From NCBI GenBank assembly GCA_022821935.1, contig JAJECR010000139.1, positions 1 to 10,696 on the forward strand: 10,696 nucleotides of DNA, given 5' to 3'. Each line of letters begins with the position of its first letter. The stretch's first letter is position 1. The notes under the pieces are model-generated. The model made no database searches. It was not told the origin of the DNA and worked only from the letters and a program-made list of their open reading frames with translations. Position numbers and translations under genes: made by a program. The DNA is from Candidatus Latescibacterota bacterium (GTDB lineage Bacteria; JAAXHH01). Shown here piece after piece: positions 1-6,951 of this stretch.

Positions 1-42
1 GGGTGCCTTCCTTTGTCCAGCCCGGCCCGCTTCGTTACTCAT
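1..42 (-). CDS. Possible start of the next gene (probably lolD, ABC ATPase), cut by the left edge
   Basis: An ATG at 42-40 overlaps the stop of the upstream permease gene (the bases read ATGAGTAA) and opens a frame that stays open for 14 codons to the window edge, starting M-S-N-E-A-G-R. Genes for LolC/E permeases are very often followed directly by lolD, which encodes the ATPase of the lipoprotein-release transporter, so this is the expected neighbour. No ATPase motif falls inside the window, so the identity is inferred from position only. A purine-rich, ribosome-site-like stretch (AAAGGAAGG, positions 14-6) lies further on. The true start could therefore be just outside the window instead, in which case these 14 codons are untranslated. 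Confidence 0.3.
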   Translation of the reverse strand, partial: MSNEAGRAGQRKAP

Positions 43-1363
43 GTCGTATCGCTTCGACCGGAACCAGTCCCGCGGCTTTCCTGGCCGGATAGACGGCCGC
101 GAGCATGCAGATCAGCATGGAACCCGCGGCAACGCTGACGAAATCGAGTATGTCGACCTTTACGGGCAGCGCGTCGATCAGATAGATCTCCGGCGGCAGG
201 GAAATGAACTCAAACGTAATCTGCATCCAGCAGAGCGCATAACCGATCGCACAACCGAGCAGGGTGCCGACGACGCCGACCACGGAACCCTGGATGATGA
301 ACACCCTGGTTACGCTGCGGGCGGTAGCGCCCATGGACTTCAGAATGCCGATGTCCCTGGTCTTCTCCAGCACGACCATGATCAGGGTGCTGGCGATGTT
401 GAACGCGGCCACCAGGATGATCAGGTTGAGTATGGCGAAAGAACCCCATTTCTCGAGGGTCATCCACCGGAACAGCCCCTTGTGCCGCTGCATCCAGTCT
501 ACCGTAAAATACGCTATGGGAGGGTTTGACGCAACAGATGAATCGGCCTTCTCCTCCGCGTACCGGTTGAGATCCGCTTCGATCACTTCGGCGATGCGGC
601 GCGCCTCGTCCCGGTGGGTGACTTTCACGGCAATTCCGTTAATGGCGTCGCCGAGTCTGAACAGTTTCTGTGCCTCGTCCAGGGAGACGTATACCGAGGT
701 GGCGTCGTACTCGTAGAAGCCGGTTTCCGAAATGCCCGTTACGCGGTAGGGCCGGATGTAGGGGGTGAGCGCCGAGGTCAGGGAGAAACTCTGGATATTG
801 CCCAGGGCCGCCTTCTCACCGACGATGAGTCCCAACTGGTCGGCCAGGCCCCGGCCGAGGACGATACCGGGCAGCGGCCTCCCCGCCGGGTTGTCCAGAT
901 CGGGCGCGGCCGTCAGATCCATGGATCCGAAGGCGATGTTGTCCTCGAGGTTCGCGGCCAGGCGGCCGGATTCGATGTCCAGTCCGTTCACAATGACGCC
1001 CGCCGCCGCGTTCCGTGTGGCCGGCACCGGCGAGAAAACGGCTTTCTCCTGCACGTAGGGAGCGGCCGAGACCACCTCGTCCACCGACAGGATGATGTCT
1101 ATCAGCGAATCGTATTCGGAAATGGAGCCATCGCCAAGGAGCGCGTAGACATTTATATGCGCCCGTTCTCCGATGATGCGTTCCCGCACCTCGCTCTCGA
1201 AGCCGTTGAACAGGGAAAGGACGATAACCAGGGCGGCCACGCCTACCAGGACACCGCCGACGGATATGTAGGTGATGATGGAGACAAAGCGGGTCTGGCG
1301 CTTGGAGCGCAGATATCTCAGGGCGATGAACCATTCATATGACCACCGTCTACGTAGTGCCAT
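35..1363 (-). CDS. LolC/LolE-family lipoprotein-release ABC transporter permease
   Basis: A 442-residue inner-membrane permease of the Lol system, which extracts mature lipoproteins from the inner membrane, powered by the LolD ATPase, and hands them to the periplasmic carrier LolA. The layout is that of the MacB/LolC class. A first membrane segment lies at about 27-52 within the family signature (ISVGGVLVGVAALVIVLS, then FNGFE). A large periplasmic domain follows (about 60-300), then three more membrane segments near 306-331, 355-380 and 405-425. The cytoplasmic coupling sequence RDIGILKSMGA (336-346) and the C-terminal YPARKAAGLVPVEAIRHE are typical. The ATG at 1363 is chosen because homology begins there (MALRRRWSYEWFIALRYL) and a GAGAG lies 7 nt upstream; an in-frame extension to 1453 only reads back into lysS. 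It overlaps lysS by 14 nt, suggesting translational coupling. LolC, LolE and the single-permease LolF cannot be told apart here. Confidence 0.92.
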   Translation of the reverse strand: MALRRRWSYEWFIALRYLRSKRQTRFVSIITYISVGGVLVGVAALVIVLSLFNGFESEVRERIIGERAHINVYALLGDGSISEYDSLIDIILSVDEVVSAAPYVQEKAVFSPVPATRNAAAGVIVNGLDIESGRLAANLEDNIAFGSMDLTAAPDLDNPAGRPLPGIVLGRGLADQLGLIVGEKAALGNIQSFSLTSALTPYIRPYRVTGISETGFYEYDATSVYVSLDEAQKLFRLGDAINGIAVKVTHRDEARRIAEVIEADLNRYAEEKADSSVASNPPIAYFTVDWMQRHKGLFRWMTLEKWGSFAILNLIILVAAFNIASTLIMVVLEKTRDIGILKSMGATARSVTRVFIIQGSVVGVVGTLLGCAIGYALCWMQITFEFISLPPEIYLIDALPVKVDILDFVSVAAGSMLICMLAAVYPARKAAGLVPVEAIRHE

Positions 1364-2831
1364 CAGGTGACTCTCTGCGCATGTGGGGGAAAAGGAGTAC
1401 GTCTTTGATGTTCGCGGAATCCGTGACCAGCATGGCCAGCCGGTCGATGCCAATGCCGCACCCCCCGGTGGGCGGCATGCCGTACTCCATCGCCCGCAGG
1501 AAGTCCTCGTCCATGGCGTGCGCTTCCCCGTCGCCCTTTCGCTGCATCTCCGCCTGCTCCTCGAATCGGCGGCGCTGGTCCAACGGATCGTTCAACTCGG
1601 AAAACGCGTTGGCAAACTCGCTCCCGCAGATGAACAGCTCGAATCTTTCGGTGAGTTCGGGGTTTTCCCGGTGCCGCTTGGCCAGGGGGGATATCTCCAC
1701 GGGATAGTCCGTGATGAAGGTCGGGTTCACCAGGCGGTCCTGCACGAAACGCTCGAAGAGTTCGTCGATCATTTTGCCTCTGCCGAGTTCGACGTTTACT
1801 TCCAGTCCGCGGTCAAGGCATACCCGCGCGAGTTCCTGTGCCGTCTTGCCGGAGACGTCGATCTCTGCGTACTCGCGTATGGCATCGAGCATGGAAATCC
1901 GCGGCCAGGGCGGGGTCATGTCGATGGACTGGCCCTGGTACGCGTGGTCCAGCGTGCCGGCAACATCCTGGAAGACGCTGACGAAGAGCCTTTCCACCAG
2001 GTCCATGATGAACCGGTAATCCACGTAGGCGATGTAGAACTCCAGCATGGTGAATTCGGGGTTGTGGGTGCGATCGATCCCTTCGTTGCGGAAGTCGTGC
2101 CCTATTTCGTATACGCGTTCCATGCCCCCGACGATCAGCCGCTTGAGATAGAGCTCGTCGGCGATCCGCATGAAGAGGGGCATGTCCAGGGCCTGGTGGT
2201 GGGTCCTGAAAGGTCTTGCCAGCGCGCCGCCGTAAAGCGGCTGCAGGATTGGCGTTTCGACTTCGACGAATCCTTCGCCGTCCATGAACCGCTGAATGGA
2301 CCGGATGAGCCGCGAACGCTTGAGGAAGACCTCCTTGACGCCGGGGTTGATGATGAGGTCCACGTAGCGCTGCCGGTACCTTGTCTCGATGTCCCGCAGG
2401 CCGTGCCATTTCTCGGGCAGCGCGCGGAGAGACTTGGACAGCAGCTTCAGTTCATCCGCCATGACCGTGATCTCGCCGGTACGGGTCCGGAAGACGGCGC
2501 CCCTGACGCCCAGGTAGTCACCCACCTCGATCAACTCGTCGTAGATTTCGAATTCGGCGGATCCGATCCGGTCGAGGCGGACGTAGATCTGAATCCGACC
2601 GGTCCGGTCGAGCAGGTGGGCAAAGCCGGACTTGCCATGGCCTCGCTTGGAAACGATCCGTCCCGCCACCGTGACCGGCTCGGCGGACTCGATCAGGTCC
2701 TCCGCATGCTCGAGTATGGACTGGGCGGGATGGGAAACGTCGTAGCGGACGGGGTACGGATCGATGCCGCGCGCGCGGATCTCGTCGAGCTTGTCGTGCC
2801 TTTGCCGGTTGAAATCGTTCGGGCTGTTCAC
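1350..2831 (-). CDS. lysS: Lysyl-tRNA synthetase, class II
   Basis: Charges tRNA-Lys with lysine in the cytoplasm. At 493 residues it matches the usual bacterial LysRS length. After a short N-terminal helix (FNRQRHDKLDEIRARGIDPYP) comes an OB-fold anticodon-binding domain (about 52-135, VTVAGRIVSKRGHGKSGFAHL). The class II catalytic core follows, with motif 1 around 187-197 (GFVEVETPILQ), motif 2 at 247-264 (FRNEGIDRTHNPEFTMLE) and motif 3 at 457-466 (GCGIGIDRLA). The lysine-specific stretch GGALARPFRTHHQALDMPLF is also present. I start it at GTG 2831 because CGGAG lies 7 nt upstream and the LysRS-like sequence begins there. An in-frame ATG at 2912 would add 27 residues with no family resemblance and has no ribosome site. 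A still earlier ATG (2963) lies upstream of the predicted transcription start. The 3' end overlaps the permease gene. Confidence 0.96.
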   Translation of the reverse strand: MNSPNDFNRQRHDKLDEIRARGIDPYPVRYDVSHPAQSILEHAEDLIESAEPVTVAGRIVSKRGHGKSGFAHLLDRTGRIQIYVRLDRIGSAEFEIYDELIEVGDYLGVRGAVFRTRTGEITVMADELKLLSKSLRALPEKWHGLRDIETRYRQRYVDLIINPGVKEVFLKRSRLIRSIQRFMDGEGFVEVETPILQPLYGGALARPFRTHHQALDMPLFMRIADELYLKRLIVGGMERVYEIGHDFRNEGIDRTHNPEFTMLEFYIAYVDYRFIMDLVERLFVSVFQDVAGTLDHAYQGQSIDMTPPWPRISMLDAIREYAEIDVSGKTAQELARVCLDRGLEVNVELGRGKMIDELFERFVQDRLVNPTFITDYPVEISPLAKRHRENPELTERFELFICGSEFANAFSELNDPLDQRRRFEEQAEMQRKGDGEAHAMDEDFLRAMEYGMPPTGGCGIGIDRLAMLVTDSANIKDVLLFPHMRRESPDGTT

Positions 2832-2838
2832 CCGGTTG

Positions 2839-2843
2839 CTCCG
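2839..2843 (-). promoter_or_regulatory. Ribosome-binding site that sets the lysS GTG start
   Basis: The transcript reads CGGAG here, followed by 7 nt and then GTG at 2831. No comparable site precedes the in-frame ATG at 2912, so this site decides the start. The last part of the leader (TCCG near 2863) could pair with CGGA over four bases and partly mask it, but that pairing is weak. Confidence 0.65.
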
Positions 2844-2888
2844 AAGGTCTCTGTGGCTGTTGCCGGATGGTTGACGGGGCGGTGAGCG

Positions 2889-2925
2889 GACTGTGCGACG
2901 TTCCGTCGGCATAGTCGACACAGTC
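2889..2925 (-). promoter_or_regulatory. Long stem-loop in the lysS 5' leader
   Basis: On the transcript, GACTGTGTCGAC (2925-2914) pairs with GTCGCACAGTC (2899-2889). This gives an 11-bp stem with one bulged U and a 14-nt loop (2913-2900). The loop contains the in-frame ATG at 2912-2910. A competing 6-bp hairpin, GTCGAC-TGT-GTCGAC (2928-2914), uses the same 5' arm, so the two structures exclude each other. The stem begins about 19 nt after the predicted transcription start. There is no U-tract after it, so it is not an intrinsic terminator, and none of the T-box consensus is visible. A regulatory role is inferred; only the pairing is seen. Confidence 0.5.
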
Positions 2926-2950
2926 GACGTACTGGTCAGACGGGTGCCGG

Positions 2951-2979
2951 AATATAGGCGCACCCGGTCTTCGTGTCAA
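2951..2979 (-). promoter_or_regulatory. Strong sigma70-type promoter for lysS
   Basis: The minus strand reads TTGACA (2979-2974), a 17-nt spacer, then TATATT (2956-2951). This is a perfect -35 hexamer with a 5-of-6 -10 hexamer at the ideal spacing. Transcription would start near 2944, giving a leader of about 113 nt before the GTG of lysS. It lies in the largest gap of the window (2832-3030), downstream of prfB, and probably drives lysS, the Lol permease and the next gene. Consensus sigma70 elements are assumed to hold in this lineage. Confidence 0.75.
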
Positions 2980-3030
2980 CTAAAAAGGGCTTCTCGAAGG
3001 GGGGCGGGAATGGGCGCGAACCGGCAGAGA

Positions 3031-4147
3031 TTACGCGCTGTTAACGGGATCGTCACGCCGGAGGTAGTCCTCGATGAAGGTGTCTATTCCTCCGTTCATC
3101 ACGGACTGGATATTCCCGACTTCCGTACCGGTGCGATGGTCCTTGACCATGGTGTAGGGGTGGAATACGTAGGACCGGATCTGGCTGCCCCAGGCGATCT
3201 CCTTCTTGTCGCCTTCGAGGCGTTCCCTTTTCTCCCGGATCGCGTCCTGGCGCTGCTGGTAGAGGCGGGACATCAGCACCTTCATAGCGCTTTCCCGGTT
3301 GCGGTGCTGGGACCGCTCCGATTGGCATTGGACGACAATGCCGGAGGGTTTGTGCGTGATGCGCACCGCCGACGAAGTCTTGTTCACGTGCTGGCCGCCG
3401 GCGCCGCTCGCCCGGTAGACGTCGATTTCCAGGTCCGTCTCGTTGAGATCGATATCGCCCGGGTCATCGATTTCAGGTAACACGGAAACCGAGGCGAAGG
3501 AGGTGTGCCGCCGGTGATTCGAGTCGAAGGGCGAGATGCGGACGAGACGGTGGACCCCGGCTTCCGCCTTGAGGTAGCCGTATGCGTATTCACCGGTAAC
3601 TTCGATGGATACGCTCTTGATGCCGGCTTCCTCGCCCGGCTGTAGGTCCAGGGTATCGAAGGCGTAGTCCCGGGATTCCATCCAGCGGAGATACATGCGC
3701 ATGAGCATCTCGGCCCAGTCCTGGGACTCCGTGCCGCCTGCTCCCGGATGAATGGAAACGATGGCGTTCTTCGTATCGTCCGGAGCCGACAGCATGCTCT
3801 GCAGCGTTGCCGCTTCCAGGAGGCTCTGCAGCGACCGGACCCCGTCTTCTATCTCGTCGAAAGCGTCCCGGTCGTCCTCCTCGGCGGCCAATTCAAAGAG
3901 CGTTTCCAGGTCTTCGGCCTGGCTGTCCATTTCGTTCCAACCGTCGATGATCTTCTTGTGGTCGCTGATCTGCCTGCTGACGGCCTGGGCCTTCGCCTGG
4001 TTGTTCCAGAAGTCCGGCTCCCCCATGACGCCTTCGAGACGAGCCGTCTCCTCCCGCCTGTTTTCTATGTCAAAGGCCCCTCCAGAGATAGGCCAGTTGA
4101 TTTCGACAGGCTTCCAGCGCATTTTTGATTTCGGATGGTTCCATCAT
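3031..4147 (-). CDS. prfB: Peptide chain release factor 2, made by programmed +1 frameshift
   Basis: RF2 reads stop codons UGA and UAA and triggers release of the finished protein on the ribosome. A 25-codon first frame starts at ATG 4147 (M-M-E-P-S-E-I-K..., ending W-R-G-L) and stops at an in-frame TGA (4072-4070). The rest (346 residues) is read in the +1 frame from GAC at 4071. The joined product is 371 residues. Counted this way, the stop-recognition tripeptide SPF falls at 205-207 and the catalytic GGQ at 250-252, the same positions as in E. coli RF2, which supports the joined model. The uninterrupted frame starting at ATG 4122 would give an N-terminus (MRWKPVEINWPISG) unlike RF2. AAGGAG lies 12 nt upstream of 4147; the adjacent ATG at 4144 is an alternative. 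The 64-nt gap upstream is AT-rich but shows no convincing promoter. Confidence 0.93.
4069..4083 (-). promoter_or_regulatory. prfB programmed +1 frameshift site
   Basis: The transcript reads GGAGG-GGC-CTT-TGA-C: an internal anti-16S (Shine-Dalgarno-like) GGAGG (4083-4079), exactly three nucleotides, then the slippery CTT codon, the TGA stop and a following C. This is the same arrangement as the E. coli prfB site (AGGGGG-TAT-CTT-TGA-C), and the stop is codon 26 in both. Known mechanism: when RF2 is scarce the ribosome pauses at UGA and slips forward one base, so RF2 regulates its own synthesis. The frame change here joins L25 to D26 and continues DIENRREE. Confidence 0.93.
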
Positions 4148-4211
4148 TTCAGTCTCTTACTCCTTGTTCTATATCCTTCCACTATATAAACAACTAACCA
4201 ACCGGATGCGC

Positions 4212-5255
4212 TCAGAACCGCCTGTAGGCATCCTCCAGCAGTTCCTGGTCACGGATGGAATCCGCCCCAGAGGACCGGACCGTTGCGCCGGACCGTATAC
4301 ACGCGACGAAGTGGGCGTTCGCCCGGCGAAACGCCCAGTCCCTCGGAGCCTGCGGCTGGGCGTGCTGCTGTATGGCGCCAGCCCTGTAGACGGAGACCCT
4401 TGCCGGCACGTTCCTAAGCAGCGGCGGAGGGGTATGTATCTCCACCCATCCATCCTCGAAATACACCTTCACGCCCTCGTCCCAGAAATTCGCCGACAAC
4501 CGTCCCAGTTCCAGTACCGCGTCATAACCGTCCATGGTGAAGACCATCAGTTTGGTCGGACCGTCAAGGGTCGCATATCTCAGTTCATGGACGTCGCCCA
4601 GCAGGTAGCGCATCAGGTTGATGTTGTGGCAGTACAGGTTGTTTGTGCTGTAAATCTCCCCGATTCGCTCCTGCTCGAGCCAATCCGGCGGACGGGGTAC
4701 GATTTCAGGGTAGGTTTCGTCCGTTTTTATCGGCGTGCCGGCGTTGCAGACCCAGTCTCCCGCGAAGCAGTGGCCCCTGGCATGGGTAATCGCCCCGAGT
4801 TCGCCGGATGACCGCAGTTCGTCGATGATCGAGCGGGCCATTTCAACACCGGTATCGAACCGTTTCATGTACCCGACCATCAGATGCCGTTCGCTCTGTT
4901 CGGCGGCTTCCACCATGCGGCGCGCGTCGGACAGGTTGGTCGCCATGGGCTTCTCGAGATAGACGTGCTTGCCCGCGTTCAACGCGTCGATGGAAACCGG
5001 CGCGTGGGCGTCGTCGGAGGTGATCTGCACGATGGCGTCTATCGAGGGGTCGGCGCAGAGTTCCTCGTGCGATCCGCAGACCCCGGGCAAGTTGAAACGG
5101 TCCGCCACCAGGCGCGCCAGCCTGGGCCTCCGGTCGGCCAGGGCGACCACCTCGCACCCGGCCATTTCCGTGAAATTGGGCAGGTGGACCAGTTGTCCCA
5201 TGAATCCCGCGCCGACGAAGCCTATTCTGATCTTTTCATCGCCCGAAGAACCCAC
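4212..5255 (-). CDS. Gfo/Idh/MocA-family NAD(P)-dependent oxidoreductase, substrate unknown
   Basis: A 347-residue cytoplasmic dehydrogenase. The N-terminal Rossmann fold has the dinucleotide loop GFVGAGFMG at 12-20 and an acidic residue after the second strand (D41 in VVALADRR). The family's EKP motif (YLEKPMA) lies at 99-105, with the catalytic-type lysine K102, followed by GYMKRFD at 128-134. The C-terminal domain carries CHNINLMRYLLGD at 209-221, equivalent to the family's histidine-containing substrate/catalytic helix. Members oxidise or reduce sugars, inositols or related polyols, but nothing here points to a substrate, and no sugar-transport or catabolic genes adjoin it. The start is GTG 5255, with GGGAG 6 nt upstream and no alternative ATG before the Rossmann loop. 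It follows radC by 37 nt and precedes prfB by 64 nt. Confidence 0.9.
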   Translation of the reverse strand: MGSSGDEKIRIGFVGAGFMGQLVHLPNFTEMAGCEVVALADRRPRLARLVADRFNLPGVCGSHEELCADPSIDAIVQITSDDAHAPVSIDALNAGKHVYLEKPMATNLSDARRMVEAAEQSERHLMVGYMKRFDTGVEMARSIIDELRSSGELGAITHARGHCFAGDWVCNAGTPIKTDETYPEIVPRPPDWLEQERIGEIYSTNNLYCHNINLMRYLLGDVHELRYATLDGPTKLMVFTMDGYDAVLELGRLSANFWDEGVKVYFEDGWVEIHTPPPLLRNVPARVSVYRAGAIQQHAQPQAPRDWAFRRANAHFVACIRSGATVRSSGADSIRDQELLEDAYRRF

Positions 5256-5261
5256 GGTAAT

Positions 5262-5266
5262 CTCCC
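5262..5266 (-). promoter_or_regulatory. Ribosome-binding site that sets the GTG start of the oxidoreductase
   Basis: The transcript reads GGGAG followed by 6 nt and then GTG at 5255. No ATG occurs before the nucleotide-binding loop, so this site fixes the start. Confidence 0.7.
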
Positions 5267-5292
5267 GTTGCCTCTGTGCCGCCGTTCCGCCG

Positions 5293-5991
5293 CTATATTA
5301 AACCCTTGCCGGCCAGACTGGTAAAGGACTTTCGTCCGATGATGATATGATCCAGTACCTTGATGTCGATCATCTGGCCCGCGTCGACTAGTTGGGCCGT
5401 GATCTTGAGGTCGTCCTGGCTCGGGGTGGGATCGCCGCTGGGGTGGTTGTGTACGAAGATTACGGACGCGGCCGAATCGAGAATGGCAGGTTTGAACACC
5501 TCGCGGGGATGGACGATGCTCGCGGTAAGACTGCCCACCGATACGGTCACGCCGCGGATGAGGCAGTTGCGTGCGTCGAGCATCAGGACCATGAAGATCT
5601 CCTTGCGCAGGTCCCGGAGTCTCGGCATGAAGTAGCGCGCCACGTCGGTGCTCGAAACGAAGGACTTTTTTTCCATGTCCTGCGCTTCGAGCCGGCGGCC
5701 GATTTCGATGGCGGAGGCGATCTGGGCGGCCTTGACGGGTCCCACGCCCGACACCCGGCACAACTCGCTCAATTCCCGGGTGGCGAGGTGGCGCAGTCCT
5801 CCGAAATGCTGCAGCAGGTCCCGGGAGATTTCAATGACGTCCCTCCCCCCGGAACCATTCCCCGTGCGCAGCAGCAACGCGATCAGTTCCGTGTCCGAAA
5901 GCGTGTGGATTCCGTACTTGAGCAGCCGCTCCCTGGGCTTTTCGTCCTCCGGCCAGTCCCTGATCGGTGTTACTCCCTGTAAATCGGTCAT
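5293..5991 (-). CDS. radC: RadC-family JAMM/MPN-domain protein
   Basis: A 232-residue protein of the RadC (UPF0758) family. An N-terminal helix-hairpin-helix-type region (about 25-100) includes LSDTELIALLLRTG and ELCRVSGVGPVKAAQIASAI. The C-terminal JAB/MPN metalloprotease-like domain (about 110-232) has a complete zinc-binding JAMM motif: H181-x-H183, S191 and D194 in HNHPSGDPTPSQDD. The family is traditionally called a DNA repair protein, but the original E. coli radC phenotype was later traced to another gene, so the real role is unsettled. The length fits the family. I chose ATG 5991 because AAAGGA lies 7 nt upstream and homology begins just after; in-frame ATGs at 6015 and 6024 lack a ribosome site. 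The oxidoreductase follows after 37 nt. The 80-nt gap upstream shows no clear promoter. Confidence 0.93.
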   Translation of the reverse strand: MTDLQGVTPIRDWPEDEKPRERLLKYGIHTLSDTELIALLLRTGNGSGGRDVIEISRDLLQHFGGLRHLATRELSELCRVSGVGPVKAAQIASAIEIGRRLEAQDMEKKSFVSSTDVARYFMPRLRDLRKEIFMVLMLDARNCLIRGVTVSVGSLTASIVHPREVFKPAILDSAASVIFVHNHPSGDPTPSQDDLKITAQLVDAGQMIDIKVLDHIIIGRKSFTSLAGKGLI

Positions 5992-5998
5992 CGCATCA

Positions 5999-6004
5999 TC
6001 CTTT
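5999..6004 (-). promoter_or_regulatory. Ribosome-binding site that sets the radC start
   Basis: The transcript reads AAAGGA, then 7 nt, then ATG at 5991. This favours 5991 over the in-frame ATGs at 6015 and 6024, which have no such site. Confidence 0.65.
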
Positions 6005-6071
6005 CTGCGGGTCATTGGAAACATTGCGTGTTGACCGATTCAGTCGGATTTCGATCAGACGATCTCGTAAG

Positions 6072-6935
6072 CTATCGCGCCTCCTCGCCCGGACGCTCGG
6101 CCGCGCCGGAATCCGGATTCGCCGCGTCGGAACCCGTCGCCGGAATGCCGCCCGTAACCGCCGGTTTCATCGCTTCCACAAAAGGCTTGAAAAGGTCGAT
6201 GGGGACGGGGAACAGCGTAGTGGAATTGTTCTCCGCCGCCACGACCGAAAGAGTCTGCAGGTAACGCAACTGCACGGCGACGGGATGGGTGCCCATGACG
6301 TGGGCGGCCTCGGAGAGTTTTTCTGCGGCCTGTTGCTCTCCCAAGGCGTTGATGACCTTTGCCCGGCGTTCCCGCTCCGCTTCCGCCTGCTTGGCCATAG
6401 CCCGCTGCATCTCGATGGGCAGGTCGACGTTCTTGATGACGACCATGGACACCTTGATGCCCCAGGGTTCGGTCTGCTGGTCCAGCAGGATCTGCAGGTC
6501 CTCGTTGATCTTGTCCCGGTTGGACAGCAGATCGTCCAGTTCCACCTGCCCGAGTACGCTCCGCAACGAGGTCTGGGCCAACTGGTGGGTCGCCTGCAGG
6601 AAATCCTCCACCTCGGTTATCGCCCGTTCGGGGTCGATGACCCGGAAGTATATCACCGCGTTGACCTTGATGGACACGTTGTCCCGGGTAATCACGTCCT
6701 GGGCCGGCACGTCCTTGGTCACAGTGCGCAGGCTGACCTTTTCCATTTTATCGATGCCGGGGATCAGGATAATGATACCGGGGCCGTTCTTCCCGATGAG
6801 GGCCTTGGAAAGCCGGCCCAGCCGGAATATCACACCCCGTTCGTATTCGCGGAGTATCTTGACCGCGTTGGTGAAGAGTATGATGAGGATCAGGATGATT
6901 ACGATCGTCGATAGCTGAAATCCGTCAAAGAACAT
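6072..6935 (-). CDS. Stomatin/slipin-type SPFH-domain membrane protein
   Basis: A 287-residue prokaryotic stomatin (slipin). A hydrophobic N-terminal anchor (about 8-24, STIVIILILIILF) leads directly into the SPFH/band 7 domain (REYERGVIFRLGRLSK, then the stomatin signature VPAQDVITRDNVSIKVNAVI at 76-95). A charged coiled-coil stretch follows (about 176-212, QRAMAKQAEAERERRAK), then a hydrophobic C-terminal oligomerisation segment (LQTLSVVAAENNSTTLFPVPID). The tail from about 262 is rich in Ala, Gly, Pro and Glu and looks disordered. Slipins form ring-like oligomers in membrane microdomains and are established partners and substrates of NfeD proteases. That agrees with nfeD ending 16 nt upstream. 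ATG 6935 is chosen for the strong GGGGAGGA site just before it; further in-frame upstream codons overlap nfeD. HflK/HflC are less likely because there is no paired gene. Confidence 0.93.
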   Translation of the reverse strand: MFFDGFQLSTIVIILILIILFTNAVKILREYERGVIFRLGRLSKALIGKNGPGIIILIPGIDKMEKVSLRTVTKDVPAQDVITRDNVSIKVNAVIYFRVIDPERAITEVEDFLQATHQLAQTSLRSVLGQVELDDLLSNRDKINEDLQILLDQQTEPWGIKVSMVVIKNVDLPIEMQRAMAKQAEAERERRAKVINALGEQQAAEKLSEAAHVMGTHPVAVQLRYLQTLSVVAAENNSTTLFPVPIDLFKPFVEAMKPAVTGGIPATGSDAANPDSGAAERPGEEAR

Positions 6936-6940
6936 GGGCG

Positions 6941-6948
6941 TCCTCCCC
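6941..6948 (-). promoter_or_regulatory. Strong ribosome-binding site for the slipin gene
   Basis: The transcript reads GGGGAGGA 5 nt before ATG 6935, in the 16-nt gap after the nfeD stop. It is the best ribosome site in the window and sets the slipin start. It suggests slipin is translated independently of, and possibly more strongly than, nfeD. Confidence 0.7.
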
Positions 6949-6951
6949 TTA

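Noticed and set aside
1383..2885. Plus-strand open frame of 500 codons opposite lysS
   Set aside because: It mirrors the codon pattern of lysS and encodes no recognisable protein; lysS itself is certain.
2832..2944. T-box or lysine riboswitch in the lysS leader
   Set aside because: The leader is only about 113 nt and lacks the T-box consensus, an antiterminator and a terminator; the conserved core of the lysine riboswitch is not visible.
2981..3030. Intrinsic terminator after prfB (a run of five T follows GCCC on the minus strand)
   Set aside because: The preceding C-rich sequence cannot form a stable G+C-rich stem directly before the T run.
4082..4122. ATG at 4122 as the start of RF2
   Set aside because: It gives an N-terminus unlike RF2 and ignores the complete frameshift signal and the upstream 25-codon frame.
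4148..4211. Promoter in the AT-rich gap before prfB
   Set aside because: TATAGT- and TATAGA-like hexamers occur, but no -35 element lies at a workable distance.
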